10,007 bases of DNA from Ferrithrix thermotolerans DSM 19514 (GTDB lineage Bacteria > Actinomycetota > Acidimicrobiia > Acidimicrobiales > Ilumatobacteraceae). The translations under genes were made by a program, and so were the position numbers. The stretch covers positions 1-10,007 of the forward strand of contig CAMAQQ010000028.1 of NCBI GenBank assembly GCA_945860575.1, read 5' to 3'. The stretch's first letter is position 1. Each line of letters starts with the position of its first letter. The notes beneath the pieces were generated by a model that saw nothing but the letters and a program-made list of their open reading frames with translations, searched no databases and was not told the origin of the DNA. Below are positions 1 through 6,746 of this stretch, piece after piece.

Positions 1-2
1 TC

Positions 3-62
3 GAAAAAGAAATAGATTCGTTACTGCAGAGCTGCAAAAATTGGTTTAAGTTTCAAAACTAA
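3..62 (+). CDS. Possible C-terminal tail of an upstream gene (partial)
   Basis: An open frame runs from the left edge to a TAA at 60-62, giving 19 residues that end in NWFKFQN. The stop lies one base before the next start codon, the same tight packing seen elsewhere in this cluster, so a preceding polysaccharide gene probably ends here. A second frame is open from base 2 to a TAA at 47-49, so the choice of frame is uncertain. No function can be assigned from so short a piece. Confidence 0.35.
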   Translation, partial: EKEIDSLLQSCKNWFKFQN

Positions 63-63
63 T

Positions 64-1023
64 ATGACCACCCAGCCTTATGTTTCGGTGGTGATCCCAA
101 CTTACAATCACGCAATGTTGTTGAAAAAAGCGCTTGATTCAGTGGTAGCCCAGACTTTTGAAGACTGGGAAGCCATCGTTGTTAATAATTTTTCAACGGA
201 TAACACAATTGAAGTTGTAAATTCTTTTGACGACCCGCGCATCAAGATTTTTAATTTCAGCAATAACGGTGTGATTGCCGCCTCGCGCAATCATGGCTTA
301 AAAGAAGCACACGGAGACTTCATCGCTTTTTTGGATTCAGATGATGTTTGGTATCCAAACAAACTTCAAAAATGCGTCGAGCAGGCTTCGGCTGGCTATC
401 AATTTATTTGTCATGGCGAACTATGGATTAATAGCGATCTGACACAGCGACAAGTGATGTACGGACCGGCTTCAAGCGCGACATACAAGCGTCTTTTATA
501 CAAAGGCAACTGCATCTCAACCTCGACGACTTTTATCGCCAAGTCATTGCTCAACTCTGTTCAAGGCTTTGATGAGAGTCCAAAAATCATCACGACTGAG
601 GACTACGACCTTTGGATGCGCCTCGCTGCCAAAAACCCACGGACTGTTTTTATTCCTGAAGTTTTGGGTGAATTTCATCGTCTCGCCGAAAGCGCCAGTA
701 GCAGTGTCTTGAGAAATTTCGCCGCCGAACTAACAGTTTTGAGAACACATTTTGATGCTCAACCTCAAACTTTTATAAATCGGCTTCGCATGCGAAATCG
801 TTATGCAATTGCTCACTATGGTGCTGCCAGACAAATGACCAATCAACCAGGTCAGGCGATTCGATTGTTCACCAAATCATTTTGTCTCTCGCCATTTTTT
901 ATAAAAATCTATCTCGGTGTATTGATTACACTTTGGCGGGCAATCACCACCCGTAGAAATAAAGAATCTAAAATTTCAACTGATAGCCACGGCTCAAAAT
1001 CTGAAGGGCGCACAGCCAAATGA
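64..1023 (+). CDS. Family 2 glycosyltransferase (GT-A fold)
   Basis: Predicted cytoplasmic inverting glycosyltransferase that adds a sugar from a nucleotide-sugar donor to a growing surface glycan. The GT2 fold is clear in the 319 residues. The N-terminal strand VSVVIPTYN is at 7-15, the metal-binding DXD-type motif LDSDD is at 90-94, and the ED-type catalytic/acceptor motif TEDYDLWMRLA is at 178-188. The usual DDGSTD nucleotide-binding motif appears as NNFSTD at 41-46, so its first acidic residues are Asn; this is an unusual variant, but the rest of the site looks intact. The tail (about 275-295) is hydrophobic and may touch the membrane. The ATG at 64 follows a possible upstream stop by one base, and no clear Shine-Dalgarno is visible. 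The stop overlaps the deacetylase start (ATGA), suggesting translational coupling. Donor and acceptor cannot be predicted. Confidence 0.9.
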   Translation: MTTQPYVSVVIPTYNHAMLLKKALDSVVAQTFEDWEAIVVNNFSTDNTIEVVNSFDDPRIKIFNFSNNGVIAASRNHGLKEAHGDFIAFLDSDDVWYPNKLQKCVEQASAGYQFICHGELWINSDLTQRQVMYGPASSATYKRLLYKGNCISTSTTFIAKSLLNSVQGFDESPKIITTEDYDLWMRLAAKNPRTVFIPEVLGEFHRLAESASSSVLRNFAAELTVLRTHFDAQPQTFINRLRMRNRYAIAHYGAARQMTNQPGQAIRLFTKSFCLSPFFIKIYLGVLITLWRAITTRRNKESKISTDSHGSKSEGRTAK

Positions 1024-1805
1024 ATCTTTTGAAATATAGAGCGGCTCAAGTTGTCAGCGCTGCCAATTTTGCCCCAAAACGCGATAAGCGAAAATTGCGC
1101 CGGGTTTTGATGTATCACTCGGTGGTCAATGACACAGATTTAGCAATTCAAAAATCAGATATTTACTCAATTTCTGAAACCTACTTTAAATGTCATGTTG
1201 ATTATTTGGCACGAAACCACAACTCAACCGAACACAAAGTTGTCTCTCTTGAAGATTCATTCTCGTCTGGCGTCTCGATCACTTTTGATGACGGATACAA
1301 AGACACCCTGACTATTGCCGCACAACTTCTGTGCAAAAACAATCTTCCTTTTAATGTTTTCGTTACACCAGCAAATGTCATCTCTGGTCAAGAAAAGTAT
1401 TTATCCGAGACTGAATTGGTCGCACTGAGCCAACTACCTGGTGCCACTATTGGTGCGCATGGCTTCTCGCATCAACACCTGACAAGCCTGACAACAGCCG
1501 AGATCAACGAAGAATTGAAGTCAAGCAAAGAATGGCTTGAGACCTTAACCCAAACAACTGTCACAACAATGAGTTATCCGCATGGTGCATTCAATTCTCA
1601 AGTCCAAGAAATCGCGGCGTCTGTCGGATATCTTTACGCCGCAACAAGCAGTTGGGGTTGCTACCAAGTCGGGGTCAAACCACTTGAGATTCCGAGAATT
1701 GATATCTGGAACCTTGACAGTGGAGCAGCTCTTAAACAGAAATTAAACGGGCAATGGGATTGGATCGGTAAATTATTATCACCAGTTCAAGAGACAGATA
1801 AATAA
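1020..1805 (+). CDS. Polysaccharide deacetylase (NodB/CE4 family)
   Basis: Predicted metal-dependent deacetylase that removes N- or O-acetyl groups from a glycan. The family signatures are present in 261 residues: motif 1 TFDDG at 88-92 (catalytic base and metal Asp, D90/D91), motif 2 HGFSH at 147-151 (metal ligands H147 and H151), and motif 3 SYPHG at 185-189. An MYHSV segment at 31-35 is typical of the N-terminal strand in this group. No signal peptide or membrane segment is seen, so it would act on a cytoplasmic or membrane-face substrate unless exported another way. The ATG overlaps the preceding stop by four bases, with a GAAGGG about 11 bases upstream as a distant ribosome site. The TAA shares one base with the next ATG. 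Its place between a glycosyltransferase and a membrane protein points to modification of the same glycan. Confidence 0.9.
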   Translation: MNLLKYRAAQVVSAANFAPKRDKRKLRRVLMYHSVVNDTDLAIQKSDIYSISETYFKCHVDYLARNHNSTEHKVVSLEDSFSSGVSITFDDGYKDTLTIAAQLLCKNNLPFNVFVTPANVISGQEKYLSETELVALSQLPGATIGAHGFSHQHLTSLTTAEINEELKSSKEWLETLTQTTVTTMSYPHGAFNSQVQEIAASVGYLYAATSSWGCYQVGVKPLEIPRIDIWNLDSGAALKQKLNGQWDWIGKLLSPVQETDK

Positions 1806-2890
1806 TGCTCCTTTTTGTTTTTCAAGCAGTGCTCTTGGGTTTCGTGTTGATGCTCTTTGCCAGACGCTCCGGTCGTTATGACCTCTACCTTTCATTATTT
1901 GCAGCCGTTTGGGTGTTAGCAGTAATCGTCATCCGTTTTATTTACGGTGTCGACCATGCATCTTTTTATTCAAGCGACCAAGGTACTCAGATCGAGTTAT
2001 TAAGTCATTTCGTTGATGAAGGAGTTTCTCTTTCACTGGACAGAATTATCGGTGGTCGCTATATCGTCGTGACCCCGGTTTGGCTTTTGAATATATTCGG
2101 ATTTGAAGTCCTGTTGGCTTTTAAATTCTTCCAGGCGCTCTCTCTGCTCTTCACCTACAAAGTTTGTTCCGACTTCATCCGCTGTCAAGAGATACAAATT
2201 AAGTTATGGCATGCGATTTTGTTTTCGGGACCGCTTTTTATTTTTTTGTCAGCGCTTGGTCTTCGAGACTTACAAATTGTTCTTTGCGTTTCATATTTTT
2301 ATTTAGGCCAAGTGCCCATACTGCGGTTCGTTGCCCTGGGGGCCTCTGCGTTACTTCGTCCCCACTTGACCGTCGCCCTTATTTTTGCATGGCTAGTCGG
2401 TCAGTGGCTTAAGCGACACCCTTTGAAACGAACACCAATTGCACTAATTCCAATTACTGTTGCAGCTTTTGTGGCAGGGGGTTTCGGGTTCGCCTTGGGA
2501 GGTTTCTTTAAATATCAAAATAGCTATGTTTCGCCCAGTCTTTTTACACAAGAAGCCTGGTGGAGATTTTTCGCAAATCTTCTAGGACTGCAATTTCTCA
2601 CCTTCGGAAGAGATGTCGTAAGCCTAACCGTTACGCAGTTGCTCGTCCTGAGATTATTTTTCGTTGACACTTTTATGATTCCATTTTTGTTTATATTCAC
2701 ATTGCTGAACAATAAACTCGCGTATTCGGCAATGAGAATTGAAGTGTTCATTTCGTTTGTATTTTTTCTCGGGCTGGTCTCGCAAACTAACTTCAACTCA
2801 TCTCGCCAGAATCTACCTTTTCTATCAATAATGGGTGTTCTCGCGGTCTTGGGGATCTTGCAATCAAGAAAACTGGGTGCCGAAAATTAA
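1805..2890 (+). CDS. Polytopic membrane protein, possible glycan polymerase or GT-C-like transferase
   Basis: No family was recognised with confidence. The 361-residue product is strongly hydrophobic, with roughly nine or ten likely membrane segments (about 2-19, 27-47, 87-119, 134-152, 154-168, 172-200, 210-233, 281-301, 312-328 and 335-353). A polar stretch after the second segment (about 49-86, with SSDQGTQ at 56-62) would form a loop. Conserved-looking charged patches occur as GLRDLQ (152-157), LRPHLT (184-189) and NSSRQNLP (331-338). Such Arg/Asp-bearing loops are common in O-antigen polymerases and GT-C transferases, and the position between a deacetylase and a sugar-nucleotide enzyme fits a Wzy-like role, but this is inference. 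The start is fixed by the TAATG overlap with the previous gene. It is the last gene of the first tightly coupled block. Confidence 0.8.
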   Translation: MLLFVFQAVLLGFVLMLFARRSGRYDLYLSLFAAVWVLAVIVIRFIYGVDHASFYSSDQGTQIELLSHFVDEGVSLSLDRIIGGRYIVVTPVWLLNIFGFEVLLAFKFFQALSLLFTYKVCSDFIRCQEIQIKLWHAILFSGPLFIFLSALGLRDLQIVLCVSYFYLGQVPILRFVALGASALLRPHLTVALIFAWLVGQWLKRHPLKRTPIALIPITVAAFVAGGFGFALGGFFKYQNSYVSPSLFTQEAWWRFFANLLGLQFLTFGRDVVSLTVTQLLVLRLFFVDTFMIPFLFIFTLLNNKLAYSAMRIEVFISFVFFLGLVSQTNFNSSRQNLPFLSIMGVLAVLGILQSRKLGAEN

Positions 2891-2936
2891 TTGTGCGGTG
2901 GTAAACCAAAGAATCGTCAGAATTAAGCAAAGCGTT

Positions 2937-2942
2937 TATGAT
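2937..2942 (+). promoter_or_regulatory. Possible -10 element upstream of the sugar epimerase gene
   Basis: The 66-base gap between the membrane protein and the epimerase contains TATGAT, close to the sigma-70 consensus. It ends 14 bases before the ATG at 2957. No Shine-Dalgarno precedes that ATG, so a very short leader would be expected if this promoter is real. No good -35 hexamer is visible at the expected distance. Confidence 0.3.
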
Positions 2943-2956
2943 TCATCTATAACAAT

Positions 2957-3868
2957 ATGAAAATTCTTGTAACTGGCGCAACTGGCTTCATTGGCACGCA
3001 ACTTGTGCCAAAACTTGAGCAGTCTCACGATGTGAAAATTCTCGACGCGCGACAAGTCAGCGACGCAAACTCGCAGTGGCACCAAGCAGTTGATGACTGC
3101 GATGTGCTGGTTCATCTGGCTGCACGAGCACATGTGACAAGCGATGGCTCTAATTCTCAACACGACTTATACCGCTCAACCAACTCACTTCTGACTTCGC
3201 AACTCTCACAACGGTTGGCGCTGGGCAACAGCAAGCAATTTATTTTTATGAGTACGGCGAAAGTGCTCGGCGGTTCAACTAAAAAAGAGTCACCGTTCAG
3301 AAACACCGACCCGCTCTGCGCGACAGATCCGTACTCAAGTTCTAAAGGAGAAGCAGAACAAGAATTGCAAAATCTCTGCGGTAGAACCACCCTCAAATAC
3401 ACAATTATCAGACCACCGCTCGTCTATGGGCCACATGTAAAAGCAAATTTTCTGTCAATGATGAAGTGGGTCAATGACCAACGAGTTCTGCCTCTGGCGA
3501 ATACCAAAAATCTGCGAAGTTTCGTAGGCATCAGAAACCTCGTCAGTCTCGTTGAAACCTGTATTACAAACAGCAATGCGCAGAATCAAATTCTGCATGT
3601 TTCAGACAGTCACGACTTATCGACAACTGAGTTACTACAAATTTTGGCTGAAGTAATGGGCAGAAAATCTCGTCTGATTTCGTTTCCACGACCAGTTTTA
3701 CGGCTTGCCAGCCAAATTATCCGCAAGCCCCGAATCTACGAACAACTATGCGGTTCTTTTCAGTTGGATATTTCACGAACTTGTGAGTTATTGAAATGGT
3801 CGCCACCATTCACGGTCAAACAAGAACTTGAACAAACAGTCAAATGGTTTAACTCGAAACCCAAATGA
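2957..3868 (+). CDS. NAD-dependent sugar epimerase/4-reductase, WbpV/WreQ-like
   Basis: Extended short-chain dehydrogenase acting on a nucleotide sugar in the cytoplasm. In 303 residues it shows the Rossmann dinucleotide motif TGATGFIG at 6-13 (G7, G10, G13), LVHLAARAHV at 51-60, and the catalytic YSSSK at 126-130 with Ser/Thr at 99-100. RPPLVYGP at 152-159 is followed by VKANF and a later RSFVG...NLV segment (187-195). That downstream pattern is what I know from the WbpV/WreQ group, which reduces UDP-4-keto-6-deoxy-GlcNAc to UDP-N-acetyl-quinovosamine or -fucosamine. The gene directly after it is the sugar-1-phosphate transferase that would use such a product, joined by an ATGA overlap. A plain UDP-glucose 4-epimerase activity is an alternative. 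No dehydratase making the 4-keto substrate is in the window. Confidence 0.88.
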   Translation: MKILVTGATGFIGTQLVPKLEQSHDVKILDARQVSDANSQWHQAVDDCDVLVHLAARAHVTSDGSNSQHDLYRSTNSLLTSQLSQRLALGNSKQFIFMSTAKVLGGSTKKESPFRNTDPLCATDPYSSSKGEAEQELQNLCGRTTLKYTIIRPPLVYGPHVKANFLSMMKWVNDQRVLPLANTKNLRSFVGIRNLVSLVETCITNSNAQNQILHVSDSHDLSTTELLQILAEVMGRKSRLISFPRPVLRLASQIIRKPRIYEQLCGSFQLDISRTCELLKWSPPFTVKQELEQTVKWFNSKPK

Positions 3869-4878
3869 TTTTTCTTATTGTTACTGCAACAATCGCAATA
3901 AGTTTTGTACTAACTCACTTGATGCGCAAAAATGCGATCAAACGCAACAAATTTGATATCCCTAACGAGCGAAGTTCGCACCAAAATCCGACACCGCGCG
4001 GAGGTGGCGTCGCAGTCGTTGCCGCGTTCGTATTTGGCTTGCTCGGACTTTTGATTCAAGGTGACTTTGCCTCAAAATCTTTTTACGCGATTGTTTTGCC
4101 GGGGTCGCTGGTGGCAATCATTGGTTATCTAGATGACCTGGGTCGAGTGACAGCCGCACGTTTGCGACTGATCGGCCACTTTGTCGCCGCGATAATCGCG
4201 CTATATATTTTGGGCGGTTTGTCACCAATGCCATTGTTTACCGAAACTCTTGACCTCGGACTAGTCGGCAACATAATTGCGGTTCTGTTTCTTGTCTGGA
4301 TGCTAAACCTCTTCAACTTTATGGATGGGATCGATTCAATCACCGGAGTTGAGGCATTGACTAGTTGTTTAATTTTGACGATTTTTTTGATCAACAAATC
4401 TGAAACCGAATTGTGGCGGGTTTCCGCACTGTTGTGCGCGGCCGTCGTCGGTTTTTTATATTTCAATTGGCCGCCAGCAAGAATTTTTCTCGGCGATATC
4501 GGCAGTGGTTTCATTGGCTTCACAATTGGTGTGATTTCACTGGTCATTGCACGGTCACAGCCACTCATCACTTGGGCAGTGATCATCTTGCTCGGGGTAT
4601 TCATAGTTGACGCAACCGTCACCTTGATTCGCCGCTTAATTGACAGACAACAAATCTCGGCGGCACATAGATCGCATGCATTTCAACACTTGGCAAGCAG
4701 CGCTGACCGACACCTGAAAGTCTCGCTATCAATCGCCGCGGTAAATATTTTTTGGCTCGCACCAATTGCTTGGTTGGTGGTTGACCAACGAATTCTTCCA
4801 ATCATTGGTGTTGGACTTGCTTACATACCGCTTTTAGTTTTGGCGATCTATTTCAAAGCCGGAAAAACAGTCAGTTAA
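3865..4878 (+). CDS. WecA/WbpL-type polyprenyl-phosphate sugar-1-phosphate transferase
   Basis: Integral membrane enzyme that transfers a HexNAc-1-phosphate from a UDP-sugar to undecaprenyl phosphate, the first committed step of a lipid-linked glycan. The MraY/WecA family signatures are all visible in 337 residues: SSHQNPTPRGGG at 37-48, the Mg-binding aspartates in GYLDDLG (D90, D91), NLFNFMDGID at 148-157, FLGDIGSG at 208-215, and the cytoplasmic AHRSHAFQHL at 267-276 typical of WecA/WbpL rather than MraY. About ten to eleven membrane segments are expected. The ATG overlaps the epimerase stop by four bases. At the 3' end its TAA interlocks with the stop of the opposing gene. The epimerase pairing suggests N-acetyl-quinovosamine or -fucosamine as substrate, by analogy with WbpL and WreU; GlcNAc is the alternative. 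Confidence 0.93.
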   Translation: MIFLIVTATIAISFVLTHLMRKNAIKRNKFDIPNERSSHQNPTPRGGGVAVVAAFVFGLLGLLIQGDFASKSFYAIVLPGSLVAIIGYLDDLGRVTAARLRLIGHFVAAIIALYILGGLSPMPLFTETLDLGLVGNIIAVLFLVWMLNLFNFMDGIDSITGVEALTSCLILTIFLINKSETELWRVSALLCAAVVGFLYFNWPPARIFLGDIGSGFIGFTIGVISLVIARSQPLITWAVIILLGVFIVDATVTLIRRLIDRQQISAAHRSHAFQHLASSADRHLKVSLSIAAVNIFWLAPIAWLVVDQRILPIIGVGLAYIPLLVLAIYFKAGKTVS

Positions 4879-5333
4879 CTTTTGCGAGCCAGTCTCACCA
4901 GAGGTATTCGACGATCAGTTTTAGTTTGATATTCGGCAAAGCCCGGCCAGATCGCGACAAGTGAATCCCAAATTTTTTGCCGATGCTCGCCTGCTGTGCC
5001 GTGTTCTGCATAAGTTGAAGCGATGCAAGTAAAAATTTCTGCACCAACTTGCACGGTTACTTCGGGCGCTAAAACAAGATTTTCATACCAAAGAGGATTA
5101 GTCGGGCTGCCGCCTTTCGATGCGACGATTACATAGTCGTCACCATCTCGACCATATATCAAAGCAGTTCGTCGACCAACGCCTGACCTGCGCCCAAGTG
5201 TTGTCAGCAATAGTGTTGGCACTCCACGCCAAATGTGACCTTCGGTTCCGTTGCTTTCAACATAAGTTTTGATGTGCTCGGCAACAAAACCTGTGGGGCT
5301 ATCAATAATTTCAGATCTTGACATACGGCTCAT
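4875..5333 (-). CDS. Deazaflavin (F420)-dependent nitroreductase-family protein
   Basis: Member of the small split-barrel family that includes mycobacterial Ddn, which usually binds coenzyme F420 and reduces diverse substrates. With the start chosen here it has 152 residues, normal for the family. Family marks are PTLLLTTLGRRSG at 39-51, the VIVASKGG strand at 68-75, NPLWYENL at 79-86, and a C-terminal WPGFAEYQTKTDRRIP at 129-144. The ATG at 5333 was chosen because GGGGGTG lies eight bases upstream on this strand. The ATG at 5357 would leave only seven bases to the divergent rmuC start, and the ATG at 5324 has a weaker ribosome site. It is convergent with the sugar transferase and overlaps its stop by four bases. 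The substrate is unknown, and F420 use is inferred from the family only. Confidence 0.9.
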   Translation of the reverse strand: MSRMSRSEIIDSPTGFVAEHIKTYVESNGTEGHIWRGVPTLLLTTLGRRSGVGRRTALIYGRDGDDYVIVASKGGSPTNPLWYENLVLAPEVTVQVGAEIFTCIASTYAEHGTAGEHRQKIWDSLVAIWPGFAEYQTKTDRRIPLVRLARKS

Positions 5334-5341
5334 ACTAACTA

Positions 5342-5348
5342 CACCCCC
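5342..5348 (-). promoter_or_regulatory. Ribosome binding site of the nitroreductase-family gene
   Basis: GGGGGTG on the minus strand differs by one base from the anti-Shine-Dalgarno complement GGAGGTG. It sits eight bases before the ATG at 5333 and decides that start over the two neighbouring in-frame ATG codons. Confidence 0.55.
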
Positions 5349-5351
5349 GTG

Positions 5352-5362
5352 CCACACTGTGG
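5352..5362. promoter_or_regulatory. Short palindrome in the divergent nitroreductase/rmuC gap
   Basis: CCACACTGTGG is a perfect 5+1+5 inverted repeat that ends two bases before the rmuC ATG. The gap between the two divergent starts is only 31 bases, so a protein bound here could affect both genes. A chance palindrome of this size is quite possible. Confidence 0.22.
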
Positions 5363-5364
5363 TG

Positions 5365-6546
5365 ATGGAACTAATTATCGGATTATTAGTAATTGTTGTT
5401 TTGGCCCTCGCTGTGATGGTGATGCGCCAAGCAGATAAATCAACTTTGCTACCTACAAACCCACAAAATTTTGATCAGGCTGCGTTGGTTGACGCCGTGC
5501 GAACAGTTGTTGACGCCCAAGTCGGCAAAGCCACGCAACAAGCACTTGAAAACGTCAACTCTCAGATCGACCGCACATACCAGGCGCGCACACAAACTTT
5601 GGCAACTGAAACAAAAAGTCTTCTAGACCCCGTCGCCACGCAAATGAACGAACTTCGCAATGCCGTAACCGCACTGCAATCGAACTACACGAACACCGTG
5701 GGCGTAACCCAAACAATCAGCAAACAGATCGACACGCTCAACCAAACGACTTCGGCGCTGCAATCAGCGCTCAAATCAACCAGTGCACGCGGTGCATGGG
5801 GCGAACAACAATTGCGAAACGTTATTGAACTAGCCGGCATGTTGCCCTATTGCGATTTTCTTGAGCAAACAACCGTCACCGGCAACGACAAGATCCAGCG
5901 ACCAGATGCAGTAATTAAATTGCCAAACAATGGATGTGTCGTGATCGACTCAAAGACTCCACTCGATGCGTATCTCAAAGCCCAAGAAACCTCGGATGCA
6001 ACATTGCGCCAACAACTGCTCAATGAACATGCCAAAGCGCTGGCGGGTCATGCCAAAGTATTGGCTGATAAAAAATATTTTCAACAGTTTGATCGCACGC
6101 CTGAATACACGATCATGTTTATTCCGGGTGAGTCTTTTTTGGCTGATGCGTTGCGCGCTGACAGCAGTTTGCTCGAAGTTGCGATGCGTAGTCGCGTCTT
6201 GATCGCTTCGCCGGTTAACTTATTGGCGCTTTTGCTGGCTGTTGCCAAAGGATGGCAGGCATTTCAGATCGCCGAAAATGCCGAGAAAATCGCTGCGATC
6301 GGTCGCGAACTCTATGAGCGAGTTGACACGGTGCTTGAAAGTGTCGAAAAAACTGGGCGCGGTCTTGAAACTGCAATCAGTGCATATAACAAAATGGTCG
6401 GCTCAATTGAAGGTCGAATGTTGTCCACACTTCGCAAATTTAAAGAAGTGGGTGTGACATCTGCAGAACTCACCGAAATTTCAAATATCGAGTCGGCGCC
6501 GCGTCGGCTTGCAGCGCCAGAACACACGAAAGAACTTGGCAGTTGA
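5365..6546 (+). CDS. rmuC: RmuC-family DNA recombination protein
   Basis: Membrane-anchored coiled-coil protein with a nuclease-like domain; in E. coli RmuC limits inversions at short inverted repeats. The 393-residue product begins with a hydrophobic anchor (about 2-21). A long Gln/Thr-rich region follows, probably helical and coiled-coil (about 30-140). The RmuC domain then starts at GAWGEQQL (143-150) and continues through RPDAVIKLP (179-187), VVIDSKTPLDAY (193-204) and FIPGESFLADAL (252-263) into the helical part ending near 330. The acidic and Lys residues of DSK match the family's restriction-nuclease-like core. The ATG at 5365 was preferred over an in-frame TTG at 5269 because it puts the membrane anchor at the N-terminus and avoids overlap with the divergent gene. 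No strong Shine-Dalgarno is visible. It is followed by a small membrane protein gene after 37 bases. Confidence 0.92.
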   Translation: MELIIGLLVIVVLALAVMVMRQADKSTLLPTNPQNFDQAALVDAVRTVVDAQVGKATQQALENVNSQIDRTYQARTQTLATETKSLLDPVATQMNELRNAVTALQSNYTNTVGVTQTISKQIDTLNQTTSALQSALKSTSARGAWGEQQLRNVIELAGMLPYCDFLEQTTVTGNDKIQRPDAVIKLPNNGCVVIDSKTPLDAYLKAQETSDATLRQQLLNEHAKALAGHAKVLADKKYFQQFDRTPEYTIMFIPGESFLADALRADSSLLEVAMRSRVLIASPVNLLALLLAVAKGWQAFQIAENAEKIAAIGRELYERVDTVLESVEKTGRGLETAISAYNKMVGSIEGRMLSTLRKFKEVGVTSAELTEISNIESAPRRLAAPEHTKELGS

Positions 6547-6559
6547 TTAGTTTGTCAAT

Positions 6560-6576
6560 CGATTAATCGCTAACAT
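6560..6576 (+). promoter_or_regulatory. Possible leaderless promoter with adjacent palindrome
   Basis: TAACAT at 6571-6576 fits the TANNNT -10 pattern common in actinobacteria and ends seven bases before the ATG at 6584, the spacing expected for a leaderless transcript. It is preceded immediately by a perfect ten-base palindrome, CGATTAATCG (6560-6569). TTGTCA at 6552-6557 resembles a -35 box, but its spacing of 13 bases is short. Confidence 0.3.
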
Positions 6577-6583
6577 TAGTTCA

Positions 6584-6733
6584 ATGATTTCGGCAGTTGT
6601 CTGGCACTGGTGGTTAGGGGCGGGTCTGTTGATCGCCGGCATTGGTGCAGTTATAAGCCTCGTCGTTGGTTACATCGGCCAAGTAACGGCGCTGAAGTAT
6701 CCAAACCGTCGACAACGACAAGAACAAAAATAA
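6584..6733 (+). CDS. Small single-pass membrane protein, 49 residues
   Basis: This short open frame fits exactly between rmuC and tilS. It begins MISAVVWHWW, has one clear hydrophobic helix rich in small residues (about 11-33, several Gly and Ala in GxxxG-like spacing), and ends in a strongly basic tail (about 38-49, with NRRQRQEQK). That pattern predicts an inner-membrane protein with its C-terminus in the cytoplasm by the positive-inside rule. No Shine-Dalgarno precedes the ATG, but a -10-like element lies at the right distance for leaderless translation. The stop at 6731-6733 is 13 bases before tilS, so the two may be co-transcribed. No function is known to me. The fit to the gap and the ordered composition argue that it is a real gene. 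Confidence 0.6.
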   Translation: MISAVVWHWWLGAGLLIAGIGAVISLVVGYIGQVTALKYPNRRQRQEQK

Positions 6734-6746
6734 CTTAACTGGGCCG

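Noticed and set aside
2524..2796. 90-codon minus-strand frame inside the membrane protein gene
   Set aside because: It is antisense to hydrophobic segments of a frame fixed by an overlapping start; it has no ribosome site and no motifs.
4125..4622. 165-codon open frame on the minus strand inside the sugar-1-phosphate transferase gene
   Set aside because: The + strand frame carries all WecA/WbpL motifs; the antisense product is low-complexity, rich in Ser/Thr/Lys/Ile and has no family marks. It is a coding shadow.
5334..5357. Longer start (ATG at 5357) for the nitroreductase-family protein
   Set aside because: It leaves seven bases to the rmuC start and no ribosome site; the ATG at 5333 has a good one.
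5269..5364. N-terminal extension of RmuC from an in-frame TTG
   Set aside because: It would overlap the divergent gene, and it places 32 polar residues before the membrane anchor that normally begins RmuC.
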